From contig UQIF01000024.1 in assembly GCA_900540955.1 (NCBI GenBank), forward strand, positions 1-34,063: a stretch of DNA of 34,063 nucleotides. Direction: 5' to 3'. The first letter of the stretch is position 1. Each line of letters starts with the position of its first letter. The notes beneath the pieces are model-generated. The model saw nothing but the letters and a program-made list of their open reading frames with translations. It made no database searches and had not been told where the DNA came from. Source of the stretch: an uncultured Olsenella sp. Its GTDB lineage: Bacteria; Actinomycetota; Coriobacteriia; Coriobacteriales; Atopobiaceae. Below are positions 22,021-29,989 of this stretch, piece by piece. The position numbers and the translations under genes were made by a program.

Positions 22021-23339
22021 CTTTCCACCTCCTCCAATTCCAGGACCCCCGTCTCGATGCCGCGCGACACGAATGCTGGCTCACGGACAAGCTCCCAGGA
22101 ACCCTCGCCCAGCTTGTACTGAATGCAGGTCGAAAGCGCGACGCCGCCGCGCAGGTCGCTCCCCACCTCGGCGAGCTCCGTGATGGCGCGGGAGCCATCC
22201 TTGAGCCTTCGCGACATCACAATGAGGTCGAGCGCCGTAGCCACCTGCTCGCGGATGATGTCCGGCGGCAAATCCATCCCAAAGCGGGCCATGAGCACGA
22301 GGCGCGTCACGGTCTCCTCCGGAGTGCCGGCGTGCAACGTGGTCAGGCTCCCGTCGTGTCCCGTATTCATGGCTTGGAGCATGTCGATGCACTCCTCGCC
22401 GCGGACCTCTCCGACGACGATGCGGTCGGGACGCATGCGCAGCGCGTTCTTCACGAGCTCGCGGATGGTTACCCGGCCCCTGCCCTCGATTGAGGCGTCC
22501 TGCGCCTCGAGCCTCACGACGTTGGGATGGACGTCGAAACGCAGCTCGGCGGAGTCCTCTATGGTCACGATGCGCTCGCCCACGGGAATCTCGCACGACA
22601 GCGCGTTGAGCAGGGTCGTCTTGCCTGAGCCGGTTCCTCCCGAGACCGCGATGCCCTGGCGGCACACCACGGCCCAGCGAAGAAGCTGCGCATACCATAC
22701 GGGCAGTGCCCCCAGTCCCACGAGCTTGTCGAGCGACCGAATGGAGTCCGCGAACTTGCGGATGGTGACCGACGGGCCGTCGACGGCCACGGGCCTCGCC
22801 ACGGCGTTCACGCGGTCCCCGTTTGCCAAGCGCGCATTGACGATGGGACTCGACCGGTCGAGCCTTCGCCCGAGGGGCGCGAGGATTCGGTCGATGGCTA
22901 TGGTGATCTGTTCCGGCGAGTCGAACGAGACGTCGGCTTCCAGCAGCTCGCCGCCCTTCTCGAAGAACAGCGACTCGCAGCCATTGACCATCACTTCGGT
23001 GACCTCGGGATCATCAAGAAGCCCTTGGATGGGCCCCAAGCCGCAGACCTCGTCGACCACCTGCCGGGTGACCTTCTCCCTGAGCTCGCGGCCGATGTCC
23101 TCGTATCCGTTCGTGTTGAGGATGGAGTCGAGCGCCACCGAAAGCTCGGAGCGGGCTCGCGCGTCGTCTCCCTCCCCCAGCATCGCCGCGACCGTCGCCA
23201 AGCCAAGCCGTCCGATCAAGTCCCGCTTGAGCCTGTCGCGCAGGGCGCGCATCTCCTCGGCACGCCGCTTTTTATCTACCTCGCTCGCCTCGCGACCGGA
23301 AGACGCCTCGGCCTCTCGGACCATCTCGAGCACACTCAT
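21999..23339 (-). CDS. tadA: TadA/CpaF secretion ATPase
   Basis: 446-aa hexameric ATPase powering Flp pilin assembly. The N-terminal domain ends with GLGPIQGLLDDPEVTEVMVNG (99-120), a CpaF hallmark. Walker A is GGTGSGKT (234-241), Walker B-type VGEVRG has the glutamate at 311, and a His-box-like NTGHDGSLTTLHAGTPEE follows. Length is normal for the family. ATG 23339 overlaps the tadZ stop by four bases (ATGA), showing tight coupling with the localisation ATPase. All catalytic motifs are intact. Confidence 0.96.
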   Translation of the reverse strand: MSVLEMVREAEASSGREASEVDKKRRAEEMRALRDRLKRDLIGRLGLATVAAMLGEGDDARARSELSVALDSILNTNGYEDIGRELREKVTRQVVDEVCGLGPIQGLLDDPEVTEVMVNGCESLFFEKGGELLEADVSFDSPEQITIAIDRILAPLGRRLDRSSPIVNARLANGDRVNAVARPVAVDGPSVTIRKFADSIRSLDKLVGLGALPVWYAQLLRWAVVCRQGIAVSGGTGSGKTTLLNALSCEIPVGERIVTIEDSAELRFDVHPNVVRLEAQDASIEGRGRVTIRELVKNALRMRPDRIVVGEVRGEECIDMLQAMNTGHDGSLTTLHAGTPEETVTRLVLMARFGMDLPPDIIREQVATALDLIVMSRRLKDGSRAITELAEVGSDLRGGVALSTCIQYKLGEGSWELVREPAFVSRGIETGVLELEEVERWRRSFL

Positions 23340-24610
23340 GCGCTTCTCGCCTCCCTCTTTCTTCCGAAGAACGACCTTTTGTGCGCACCCCCGGCATCAA
23401 GGGCCCTTCTTGCCGCCTCGCACTCCGGCAGCTGACCGAGCTCCGCCAGAACCTGCGCGAGCATCGTCGCCGCCGACTCTGCGAAGGGGACGCCGAGCTC
23501 GAGCAGTTGCGCTGCCTGACCGGCGCAGAGAAGCTCGCGCACCTCCTCGCCGCCATCGACCACTGAAAACTGCCGTGCCGCCTCCAATCCCACCTCCGCG
23601 CATGCAAGGCGGGAGGCTCCCCGCCCTCTCGGGTCGGCGAAGTTCTCGAGTCTTGCGATGCGCGTGCGGGCCACCCCGAGCCGGACCGCAAGCCCGCTTG
23701 CACGGGCAAGCGAGGCCGTCGCCCCTTGGCCGGGCCCCGAGACGATGAGCAGGCGATCCGCGAGCTGGGCCGCCTGCGCACTCGCCTCGGTAAAGGTCGT
23801 GGACGTGTCCACGGCGACCAGGTCGAACGCAGACGCGCACGACGCGATGATCTCGGACGTGCGCGGCATGACGATGTCGGCGAGCTCAGGGCGCTCGCAG
23901 GGACCCGCCACCCTCACGCGCTCGCAAGCGGCAACCCCGATGGCCTCCGGGCGGGCAACGCCCTCCCCCTCGCACAGGCGCGCAAGGTCAAAGGCGCCGG
24001 GGACGCCGAAGCAGCTATAGAGGTTCCCGCACGAGAGATCGAGGTCAAGGGCGCAAACCCTCATTCCCCAGGAGGCGGCCGCCACGCACGCCGCAGCCGC
24101 AAGAGCGGTCTTGCCCACACCGCCGCGCCCAGAGCAGAACACGATCACCGGGGCACGGCCCTTTACGGGCGGCGGCGCAGGAATCACGTGCCCAACCGTT
24201 GAGGGAGTCCTCGGGAGACTCTCTGAGAGGACGGCGACCTCGGGAGGCTCTGCGCCCATCACCTTCGGGGCGCTCGCCAGCCCCAACTCAGACGGGTCGA
24301 TAACGAGGTCGATGCCCGCCCTCGCCGCCCTCGACCGTAGCGATCCGGAGGCGTCGCGCCGCACGATCGAGACGCTACGGGCGTACCCGTCGGCCGCAAT
24401 CGCCGCAGCGGCGTTGATATCGGAAATCCCGCCGGAACGACTTCCCACGAGTGCCCATACGGCACCCGGGCGGTCCGAGGCGCGACGGCGAAGCTCTTCG
24501 ACGTCGTGGACGAACTCAAGCTTGTTCCCCGCCCCTAGACTGGAGGCGGCCAACGCCACGTCCGCGACCGCCTCGGGATCGGCGCACGCCAGCCACTCGA
24601 CGCCGCTCAT
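23336..24610 (-). CDS. tadZ: TadZ/CpaE-like localisation ATPase
   Basis: 424-aa protein of the ParA/MinD superfamily that positions Tad machinery. An N-terminal receiver-like domain of about 150 residues precedes the ATPase core: deviant Walker A CSGRGGVGKTALAAA, a switch region ALDLDLSCGN, and DLVAVDTSTTF. The second Walker-A lysine and Asp residues are present. The N-terminal domain lacks an obvious phosphoryl-acceptor context, as is usual in TadZ. ATG 24610 overlaps the cpaB stop (ATGA). The assignment is firm from order and motif. Confidence 0.9.
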   Translation of the reverse strand: MSGVEWLACADPEAVADVALAASSLGAGNKLEFVHDVEELRRRASDRPGAVWALVGSRSGGISDINAAAAIAADGYARSVSIVRRDASGSLRSRAARAGIDLVIDPSELGLASAPKVMGAEPPEVAVLSESLPRTPSTVGHVIPAPPPVKGRAPVIVFCSGRGGVGKTALAAAACVAAASWGMRVCALDLDLSCGNLYSCFGVPGAFDLARLCEGEGVARPEAIGVAACERVRVAGPCERPELADIVMPRTSEIIASCASAFDLVAVDTSTTFTEASAQAAQLADRLLIVSGPGQGATASLARASGLAVRLGVARTRIARLENFADPRGRGASRLACAEVGLEAARQFSVVDGGEEVRELLCAGQAAQLLELGVPFAESAATMLAQVLAELGQLPECEAARRALDAGGAHKRSFFGRKREARSA

Positions 24611-25320
24611 CGGACACCCGCCTCGTCGGCTTCCTCCGCCGGCTCCTCGGCGCCGACCTGAGTCGGAGCGGTGGGGTCCGGCTCCCCCTCGACATCGATC
24701 GCAGGAACAACGAGCCTTAGGCTCCCCTCCGCGCTCGCGGCGAGTATATCCGCCACGTCATCCGGCCTTACAGCAAGGCTGACCGAGCCCCTGGATGCAT
24801 ACGTCGCGCCGGCGGATACGCCGACCAGGACCTTAACGTCTCCAGACATCAGTCTCGTGCCCTCATCGGCCACCCTGTACGCAACGAGTCTTGACCCCGC
24901 CGCCACAGCCTCGGGCAACCCGAGCTTTTCGCCCATGGGAATCTGGACCGCCATATAGCCGGTTGGGACCTCAGGCATTTCGGCCTCGTCGCGAAAGTTC
25001 AGCTCGGTTAAGGGGGCGCCCTCGGCAACCGGCACCGTGACCTTGCGGTCTACGGCTTCGTCGAGCACCGTGAGCGCGCCGGCGGGAGCAAGGTCGGCGA
25101 CCCAATCGCGCTCAGCGACGCATTGGGGCGTCAGCGTCTCGCCGGCCTCAATGCCGCGCGTCGCCACAACGAGGCGCACCGTCTCGCCACCGAAGCGCTC
25201 GAGCGCCTCGGCGCGCTGCCTCTCGGCATCCGCGCGGACCTCCTGCGCGTACAGCACGCAGAGGACCGCGGTCAGCGCCGCAAATGCGCCCGAGAGCGCC
25301 AACCTGAACCTGCGGGTCAT
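24607..25320 (-). CDS. cpaB: CpaB/RcpC-like Flp pilus assembly protein
   Basis: 237-aa protein with a TM helix near the N-terminus (LALSGAFAALTAVLCVLYA, about 6-25) and an extracytoplasmic SAF domain (VRLVVATRGIEAGETLTPQCVAERDW, then VDRKVTVPVAEGAPL). The C-terminus is acidic and Pro-rich (EGEPDPTAPTQVGAEEPAEEADE). ATG 25320 follows GGAGGAGG. This is the first gene of the operon. In Gram-negatives CpaB interacts with the secretin; no secretin exists here, so it probably shapes the exit channel or binds cell wall. Confidence 0.87.
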   Translation of the reverse strand: MTRRFRLALSGAFAALTAVLCVLYAQEVRADAERQRAEALERFGGETVRLVVATRGIEAGETLTPQCVAERDWVADLAPAGALTVLDEAVDRKVTVPVAEGAPLTELNFRDEAEMPEVPTGYMAVQIPMGEKLGLPEAVAAGSRLVAYRVADEGTRLMSGDVKVLVGVSAGATYASRGSVSLAVRPDDVADILAASAEGSLRLVVPAIDVEGEPDPTAPTQVGAEEPAEEADEAGVR

Positions 25321-25375
25321 GGCCAATCCTCCTCCCTGGGGCGCCCCATGCGCCCGAAGTGAGTTGGATTGTGCA

Positions 25376-25391
25376 AGATGGCACGCCATCT
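25376..25391. promoter_or_regulatory. Perfect 16-bp palindrome upstream of the Tad operon
   Basis: AGATGGC-AC-GCCATCT is a perfect inverted repeat with a 2-bp spacer, about 55 bp before the cpaB start and just downstream of the putative promoter. Such a short-spaced dyad suits a dimeric repressor. No regulator gene is adjacent, so the cognate protein is unknown. Confidence 0.5.
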
Positions 25392-25401
25392 GCCTGCGAC
25401 T

Positions 25402-25430
25402 TTAATAAGAACCTCTTGCGGAATGTTGAC
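25402..25430 (-). promoter_or_regulatory. Putative Tad operon promoter
   Basis: TATTAA (25402-25407) on the minus strand with GTCAAC (25425-25430) 17 bp upstream is the best sigma70-like candidate; the -35 is weak. The palindrome 25376-25391 lies immediately downstream. Between 25431 and 25597 nothing else is recognisable, and open frames there have no coding character. Confidence 0.35.
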
Positions 25431-25597
25431 GCAACGCTGGCCGCAGCCTTGCAGAATGCTTTCAATCCGGACCGAGTTCTCAACAATTCGCAGGCCAGCG
25501 AGTGACGAAAAGTGGTATCAAAACCGGTCCATAGCACTTCTTGCCTCCATGGCTCCTCCACATCTCGAAGCCCGTCAAGCCCCCAGAGAAAGGAAAT

Positions 25598-25638
25598 AGT
25601 CGGCGCCTCAAGGCCCAAGAGGCCCAGAGGCGCCGACT
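25598..25638 (-). terminator. Terminator of rsgA
   Basis: A perfect 12-bp stem (25598-25609 with 25627-25638) with an inner GGCC/GGCC pairing is followed on the minus strand by ATTTCCTTTCTCT. It lies about 50 bp after the rsgA stop and separates it from the Tad operon. Confidence 0.75.
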
Positions 25639-25685
25639 CCATCAAAGCACGTATATAGCCAAAGCCCCGGCGAGCGCCCTTCTTT

Positions 25686-26873
25686 CTAGATCACCACGTC
25701 CGGGTCGAGCGAGGCCGCGCTCTCACGCATCTCGGCGGCGAGCGCCAGGTAGCAAGCCAGGCGGACCTCCGAGAAGCCCGCCTCGAGCACCCCACAGCCC
25801 GGCTCATGCGTATGGGTGCAGTCGCGGAAACGGCACTCCACCGCCGCCTCGGCGATGTCGGGGAACACCTTCGCGAGCCCGCGCTCGTGGCCGACGATGG
25901 GAAGGCTGCGCAGGCCCGGCTCATCCACGATCACGCCGGCCCCCGGTAGGCTCACCATACGGCGAGCGACCGTGGTGTGCCGGCCCATGTCATCTGCCTC
26001 GCGCACGGTGCCCGTCTCGAGGGCCTCATAGCCAAGAAGGGCGTTGAGCAGCGTCGACTTGCCCGCACCCGACTCGCCGAGGACGATGGCCACGCGCCCC
26101 GCGGGCACAAGCCTGCGCACGGCCGCCACGCCCCAGGGGACGTCGAGCCTCTCCGCGCTGGCCCTCACGCGGCGCTCCTCGTCCCCGACGGCCGCGCTCG
26201 ACGTGAGCGCAAGCGCGCAGCCGGCTCCGAGCACCTCGCGCACTCCGGCGACGTCGGCGGCGATCTCCTCGTCCGTCGCGCGGTCCGCCTTGGTAAGCAC
26301 CACGGCAACCTCGGCGCCGCAGTCGCGCGCGATCACCGCCGAGCGCGCGATGCGCTCGCAGTCTGCGCCCCTCTCGCCGAGCTGCTGCACCACAAGGACC
26401 ACGTCCACGTTGGCGGCAAGCGTCTGCTTCTCGCCACGGGCCTTGCCCTTCCATCGGGCGATGTCGCTCTCACGCGGGAGAATCTCCTCGATGAGGCCCA
26501 TGTCGTGGCCGTGCGGCCGCCTCGCGCAGACCCAGTCACCCACCGCGACCCGCGAGTTCTCCCCTCTACGCAGCCCGCCTTTGGTCAGGCGCGTGGAAAA
26601 CTCGGCGCGAAACACCCCGTCGTCGCACAGAACCGCCGGGAACCCCCGGTCGAGCCTCACGACGCAGCCGAGCGCGAGCTCGGCCGTGATGTCGTCGCCG
26701 ACGGCCTCGCACGCCCTCTTGCAGGCGTCCGCGAACGCCGAGCGCTGCGCGTCGCTCGCCTTGAGCTCCCCGAACGTCGGCAGATCAGTCAGCGAAGAAA
26801 GAGCCGGCAGCACCCCCTCGGCGCCGCCGGCTCGCTTATTGCTTCGCGTCTTTTTGTTTGAACGCTTGGCCAC
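25686..26873 (-). CDS. rsgA: Ribosome small-subunit-dependent GTPase RsgA
   Basis: 395-aa circularly permuted GTPase that acts in late 30S maturation. An OB fold (VAVGDWVCARR) is followed by permuted motifs: G4 LTKADRAT, then G1 LGESGAGKSTLLNAL, GRHTTVARRMV (G2) and G3 VDEPGLRSL. A C-terminal zinc knuckle follows, ECRFRDCTHTHEPGCG (Cys-x4-Cys-x-His-x5-Cys). G3 reads DEPG where most RsgA have DTPG; the aspartate and glycine are kept. The start is GTG 26873 after GAGGG, 10 bp downstream of the ATPase stop, so the two are co-transcribed. An extra basic N-terminal tail (KRSNKKTRSNKR) is present. Confidence 0.94.
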   Translation of the reverse strand: MAKRSNKKTRSNKRAGGAEGVLPALSSLTDLPTFGELKASDAQRSAFADACKRACEAVGDDITAELALGCVVRLDRGFPAVLCDDGVFRAEFSTRLTKGGLRRGENSRVAVGDWVCARRPHGHDMGLIEEILPRESDIARWKGKARGEKQTLAANVDVVLVVQQLGERGADCERIARSAVIARDCGAEVAVVLTKADRATDEEIAADVAGVREVLGAGCALALTSSAAVGDEERRVRASAERLDVPWGVAAVRRLVPAGRVAIVLGESGAGKSTLLNALLGYEALETGTVREADDMGRHTTVARRMVSLPGAGVIVDEPGLRSLPIVGHERGLAKVFPDIAEAAVECRFRDCTHTHEPGCGVLEAGFSEVRLACYLALAAEMRESAASLDPDVVI

Positions 26874-26883
26874 GTGTCCCTCT

Positions 26884-29562
26884 TTAGTCGTCCTTCTCCA
26901 CGGAGCGCATGATCGCCTTGTAGAGCTCGTTGAGCGGGATGATCAGGAAGGCGATGCCGAGCGCGGTCAGCGAGCCCTTGAGCTCGAGGCCGGGCACGCC
27001 GAAGAACATCATAGCAAGAGGCTCGAACTCGACGACGATGAGGGTGAGGACGAGCGCCAGGGCGGCGGCACCCCACAGCCAAACGTTCTGCTTCTTCATG
27101 GTAAAGACCGACTGACGGCGGCTGCGCATGTTGAAGCAGTGGAAGATCTCGACCATGTTGAGCGTGATGAACGCCATCATAACGCCCTCTTCGTCCGCGG
27201 AGCCGGCCATCATGTTCGCGATGTCGATGCAGCCCATGTCGAAGTACACGCCGGCAAAGAAGCTCGCCAGCACGAGCGCGGTGATGATAAGGCCCTGGAC
27301 AACGCAGTCGAGGCCCATGTTGCCCGCAAAGACGCCGTCGGAGGCCTTGCGTGGCTTGCGCTGCATGATGTTGCCCTCAGCCTCCTCCATGCCGAGCGCG
27401 AGCGCCGGGAAGCAGTCCGTCACGAGGTTGACCCACAGCAGCTGCACGGGCTGGAACAGAGTGAAGCCAACGAGCGTGGCGATGAACACCGAGAAGACCT
27501 CGGCGAGGTTTGCGGAAAGAAGGAACTGGATGACCTTGCGGATGTTGTCGTAGATGCGACGGCCCTCTTCGCACGCCGAAATGATGGTGGCGAAGTTGTC
27601 GTCGGCAAGCACCATGTCAGCAACGTTCTTGGTCACGTCAGTGCCGGTGATGCCCATGCCGACGCCGATGTTGGCGCGCTTGATGGACGGGGCGTCGTTA
27701 ACGCCGTCGCCGGTCATGGCAACAATCATGTTTCGGTTCTTCCAAGCCTCGACAATGCGCGTCTTGTGCTCGGGCTGGACGCGAGCGTACACGCCGTAGT
27801 CCTCGATGCGGGCATCGAGCTCCTCGTCCGAGAGTTTATCGAGCTCAGCGCCGGTAATGGCCTGCTTGCGGTCCTCGATGATGCCGAGGTTCTTGGCGAT
27901 GGCTACGGCGGTGTCGATGTGGTCGCCCGTGATCATGACGGTGCGGATACCGGCGGCGTGCGCCTCTGCGATGGCGGGCGCGACCTCGGGGCGCTCCGGG
28001 TCGATCATGCCCGAAAGGCCGCAGAAGGTAAGGTCGTGCTCAAGCGCGTCGGCCGAGAAATCGGTCGGGAGCTCGGTGTAGTGGCGGCTGGCAAGCGCCA
28101 GGACGCGCAGGGCCTGGTCGGCCATGGACTTGTTGGCGGCAACGAGCTCGGCGCGGCGCTCGTCGGTGAGCGGCACGATCTTGTTGCCGTCGTAGATGGT
28201 GGTGCAGCGGCCGAGGACGACGTCGGGGCCGCCCTTGGTATACTGCTCGTACTCGTCGTCGAGGGTCTCGACCACGACGGACATCATCTTGCGCCCGGAG
28301 TCGAAGGGGGCCTCGCCCACGCGGGGGTGCTCCTCGACAAGGCCGGTCAGACCCGCCTTGCCGGCGTCGTTCACGAGGGCGCACTCGGTCGGCTCGCCCA
28401 CGGCCTCGCCGGCCTCGGGGTCCCACTTGGCGTCGGAGCACAGCGCCATGCCGGCGAGAAGCTTGTTCTCGGCAGCGGCAAGCTCGTGCTTGACAACGGT
28501 CATCTTGTTCTGGGTCAGGGTGCCGGTCTTGTCGGAGCAGATAACCTGGGTGCAGCCGAGCGTCTCGACGGCGGACAGGTTGCGGATGATCGCCTGGCGC
28601 TTGGCCATCTTGGTCACGCCGAGCGAAAGCACGATCGTGACGACGGCGACGAGGCCCTCGGGGATGGCGGCGACGGCCAGCGAGACGGCCACCATGAAGG
28701 TGTTAAGAAGAAGCTCCGGCTCCCCGGCCATGTTGGAGAAGCCATGGCGCAGGACGTCGACGGCAAAGATAACGACGCAGATCACAATGACGAGCTTGGT
28801 CAGGATGTGGGAGAGCTCGTCAAGCTTGACCTGCAGCGGGGTCAGCTCCTCCTTGGCCTCGGTGAGGGCGCCTGCGATCTTGCCCATCTCGGTGTCCATG
28901 CCGGTGCCCACGACGACGGCGCGGCCGCGGCCGTAGACGACGGTGGAGCCCATGTAGCACATGTTCTTGCGGTCGCCCAGGGGCACGTCGTCGGCGCCGT
29001 CGAGCCCGATCTGGTTGGCGTGCTTCTCGACGGGCACAGACTCGCCGGTGAGCGCGGCCTCCTCGATCTTCATCGTGGCGCTCTCGATCACGCGGCAGTC
29101 GGCGGGCACGGAGTCGCCGGCCTCAAGCAGGATAACGTCGCCCGGGACGAGCTCGGAGGAGTGCAGCATGACGAGCTTGCCGTCGCGGATGACCTTGGAC
29201 TGGGCGGCGCTCATCTCCTGAAGGGCCGCGAGTGCCTCCTCGCTCTTCGCCTCCTGGATGACGCCGAGGGCGGAGTTGATGATGACGACGGTCATGATGA
29301 TGATGACGTCGGCGAAGTCGATCTCGCCCTGGATGGCGCCGGTGACGGCGCTGATGATAGCCGCGACAATCAGCATGATGACCATCGGGTCAGCCATCTG
29401 CTGGAAGAAGCGAATCCACAGCGGGGTCTTCTCGGCCTCCTCAAGCTTGTTCGGGCCGAACTTCCCCTGTCGGCTCGCGGCCTCAGCGGAGCTCAGGCCC
29501 GCCTCGGCGTCGGTGCCCTGCTCGCGCAGGACATCCTCGGATGAAGACAAGTACTCTTTCAT
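26884..29562 (-). CDS. P2A-type calcium-translocating P-type ATPase
   Basis: 892-aa cation pump of the SERCA-like P2A group, expected to export Ca2+. The actuator motif TGES, phosphorylation site CSDKTGTLTQNKM, KGGPDVV in the nucleotide domain, MITGDH and hinge GDGVNDAPSIKRANIGVGM are all present. TM4 has VAAIPEGL, TM5 SANLAEV (Asn and Glu) and TM6 NLVTDCFPALALG (Asn, Thr, Asp), matching the Ca2+-coordinating side chains known for SERCA. ATG 29562 follows AGGAGG. The gene lies upstream of rsgA with a 10-bp gap. A structured leader (29592-29667) precedes it. Ca2+ versus Mn2+ specificity cannot be settled from sequence alone. Confidence 0.92.
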   Translation of the reverse strand: MKEYLSSSEDVLREQGTDAEAGLSSAEAASRQGKFGPNKLEEAEKTPLWIRFFQQMADPMVIMLIVAAIISAVTGAIQGEIDFADVIIIMTVVIINSALGVIQEAKSEEALAALQEMSAAQSKVIRDGKLVMLHSSELVPGDVILLEAGDSVPADCRVIESATMKIEEAALTGESVPVEKHANQIGLDGADDVPLGDRKNMCYMGSTVVYGRGRAVVVGTGMDTEMGKIAGALTEAKEELTPLQVKLDELSHILTKLVIVICVVIFAVDVLRHGFSNMAGEPELLLNTFMVAVSLAVAAIPEGLVAVVTIVLSLGVTKMAKRQAIIRNLSAVETLGCTQVICSDKTGTLTQNKMTVVKHELAAAENKLLAGMALCSDAKWDPEAGEAVGEPTECALVNDAGKAGLTGLVEEHPRVGEAPFDSGRKMMSVVVETLDDEYEQYTKGGPDVVLGRCTTIYDGNKIVPLTDERRAELVAANKSMADQALRVLALASRHYTELPTDFSADALEHDLTFCGLSGMIDPERPEVAPAIAEAHAAGIRTVMITGDHIDTAVAIAKNLGIIEDRKQAITGAELDKLSDEELDARIEDYGVYARVQPEHKTRIVEAWKNRNMIVAMTGDGVNDAPSIKRANIGVGMGITGTDVTKNVADMVLADDNFATIISACEEGRRIYDNIRKVIQFLLSANLAEVFSVFIATLVGFTLFQPVQLLWVNLVTDCFPALALGMEEAEGNIMQRKPRKASDGVFAGNMGLDCVVQGLIITALVLASFFAGVYFDMGCIDIANMMAGSADEEGVMMAFITLNMVEIFHCFNMRSRRQSVFTMKKQNVWLWGAAALALVLTLIVVEFEPLAMMFFGVPGLELKGSLTALGIAFLIIPLNELYKAIMRSVEKDD

Positions 29563-29591
29563 TCGATTCCCCCTCCTGGGTTATCTTTTTT

Positions 29592-29667
29592 GCGGCCGGC
29601 AGATTGATGCCCGATCATAATTCCCAGGAGAAGGGCAAGGGCTCATCAAGGTTGCCGTGCCGGCCGC
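29592..29667 (-). ncRNA. Structured 5' leader of the Ca2+-ATPase gene (riboswitch-like)
   Basis: In RNA sense (minus strand) GCGGCCGGCA (29658-29667) pairs perfectly with TGCCGGCCGC (29592-29601), closing 56 nt. Inside, TTGAT and GCCC, separated by a GA bulge, pair with the contiguous GGGCATCAA. The result is a 10-bp closing stem, an asymmetric 8/2 internal loop, a bulged 9-bp stem and a long apical loop. It lies about 30 nt before the ATPase start. I do not recognise a known riboswitch; the structure is by eye. Confidence 0.4.
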
Positions 29668-29753
29668 GCTAATATAGCTTCAGTATTTTACCCCATGGCG
29701 AGCACCGACCGCGATTCACCGGTGCGTCTTCGCCCAAAATCAAGAACGGGGCA

Positions 29754-29921
29754 TGAACTGGGGACGTACCCCTGTTCACACGGCGCAGGTCTGCATCCCT
29801 CGAAAGCTCCCTCCCGTTCTGCCCTTTTATCACGGCTTAAATTGAGATAAATGGGCCAAACGGGAGGGAACCCAACGCACTTCAGGCATGGCGTGAACAG
29901 GGCCACGCCCCCTGTTCACGC
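29754..29921. repeat. Palindromic intergenic cassette (three nested or flanking inverted repeats)
   Basis: Three palindromes lie in this gap. (1) 29754-29778: TGAACTGGGG/CCCCTGTTCA, 10-bp arms with one T-T mismatch. (2) 29808-29869: an 11-bp arm TCCCTCCCGTT with its complement, then GCCC/GGGC and TTTATC/GATAAA inside. (3) 29891-29921: GCGTGAACAGGG with CCCTGTTCACGC, a perfect 12-bp stem. Palindromes 1 and 3 share the TGAACAGGG core and flank palindrome 2. The block is noncoding and resembles a REP/MITE-like dispersed element. Confidence 0.6.
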
Positions 29922-29930
29922 GTTAACAAG

Positions 29931-29967
29931 AAACGCGCCGTCAGAAGAAGCTTCCGACGGCGCGTTT
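29931..29967. terminator. Terminator of pyk
   Basis: A perfect 12-bp stem AAACGCGCCGTC/GACGGCGCGTTT (29931-29942 with 29956-29967) with a 13-nt loop lies 22 bp after the pyk stop. On the minus strand TTTCTTGTT follows. Confidence 0.85.
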
Positions 29968-29989
29968 TAGCTACGACTATGCTCGCAAA

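Noticed and set aside
25148..25645. A 165-codon minus-strand frame spanning the Tad operon leader
   Set aside because: It overlaps cpaB in another frame, crosses the promoter and terminator region, and has no domain.
26044..29544. A 1166-codon plus-strand open frame
   Set aside because: It is the antisense shadow of rsgA and the Ca2+-ATPase gene, with the same low-complexity composition.
29592..29667. yybP-ykoY Mn2+ riboswitch
   Set aside because: The conserved junction sequences of that class are not present, so the leader is described only as structured.
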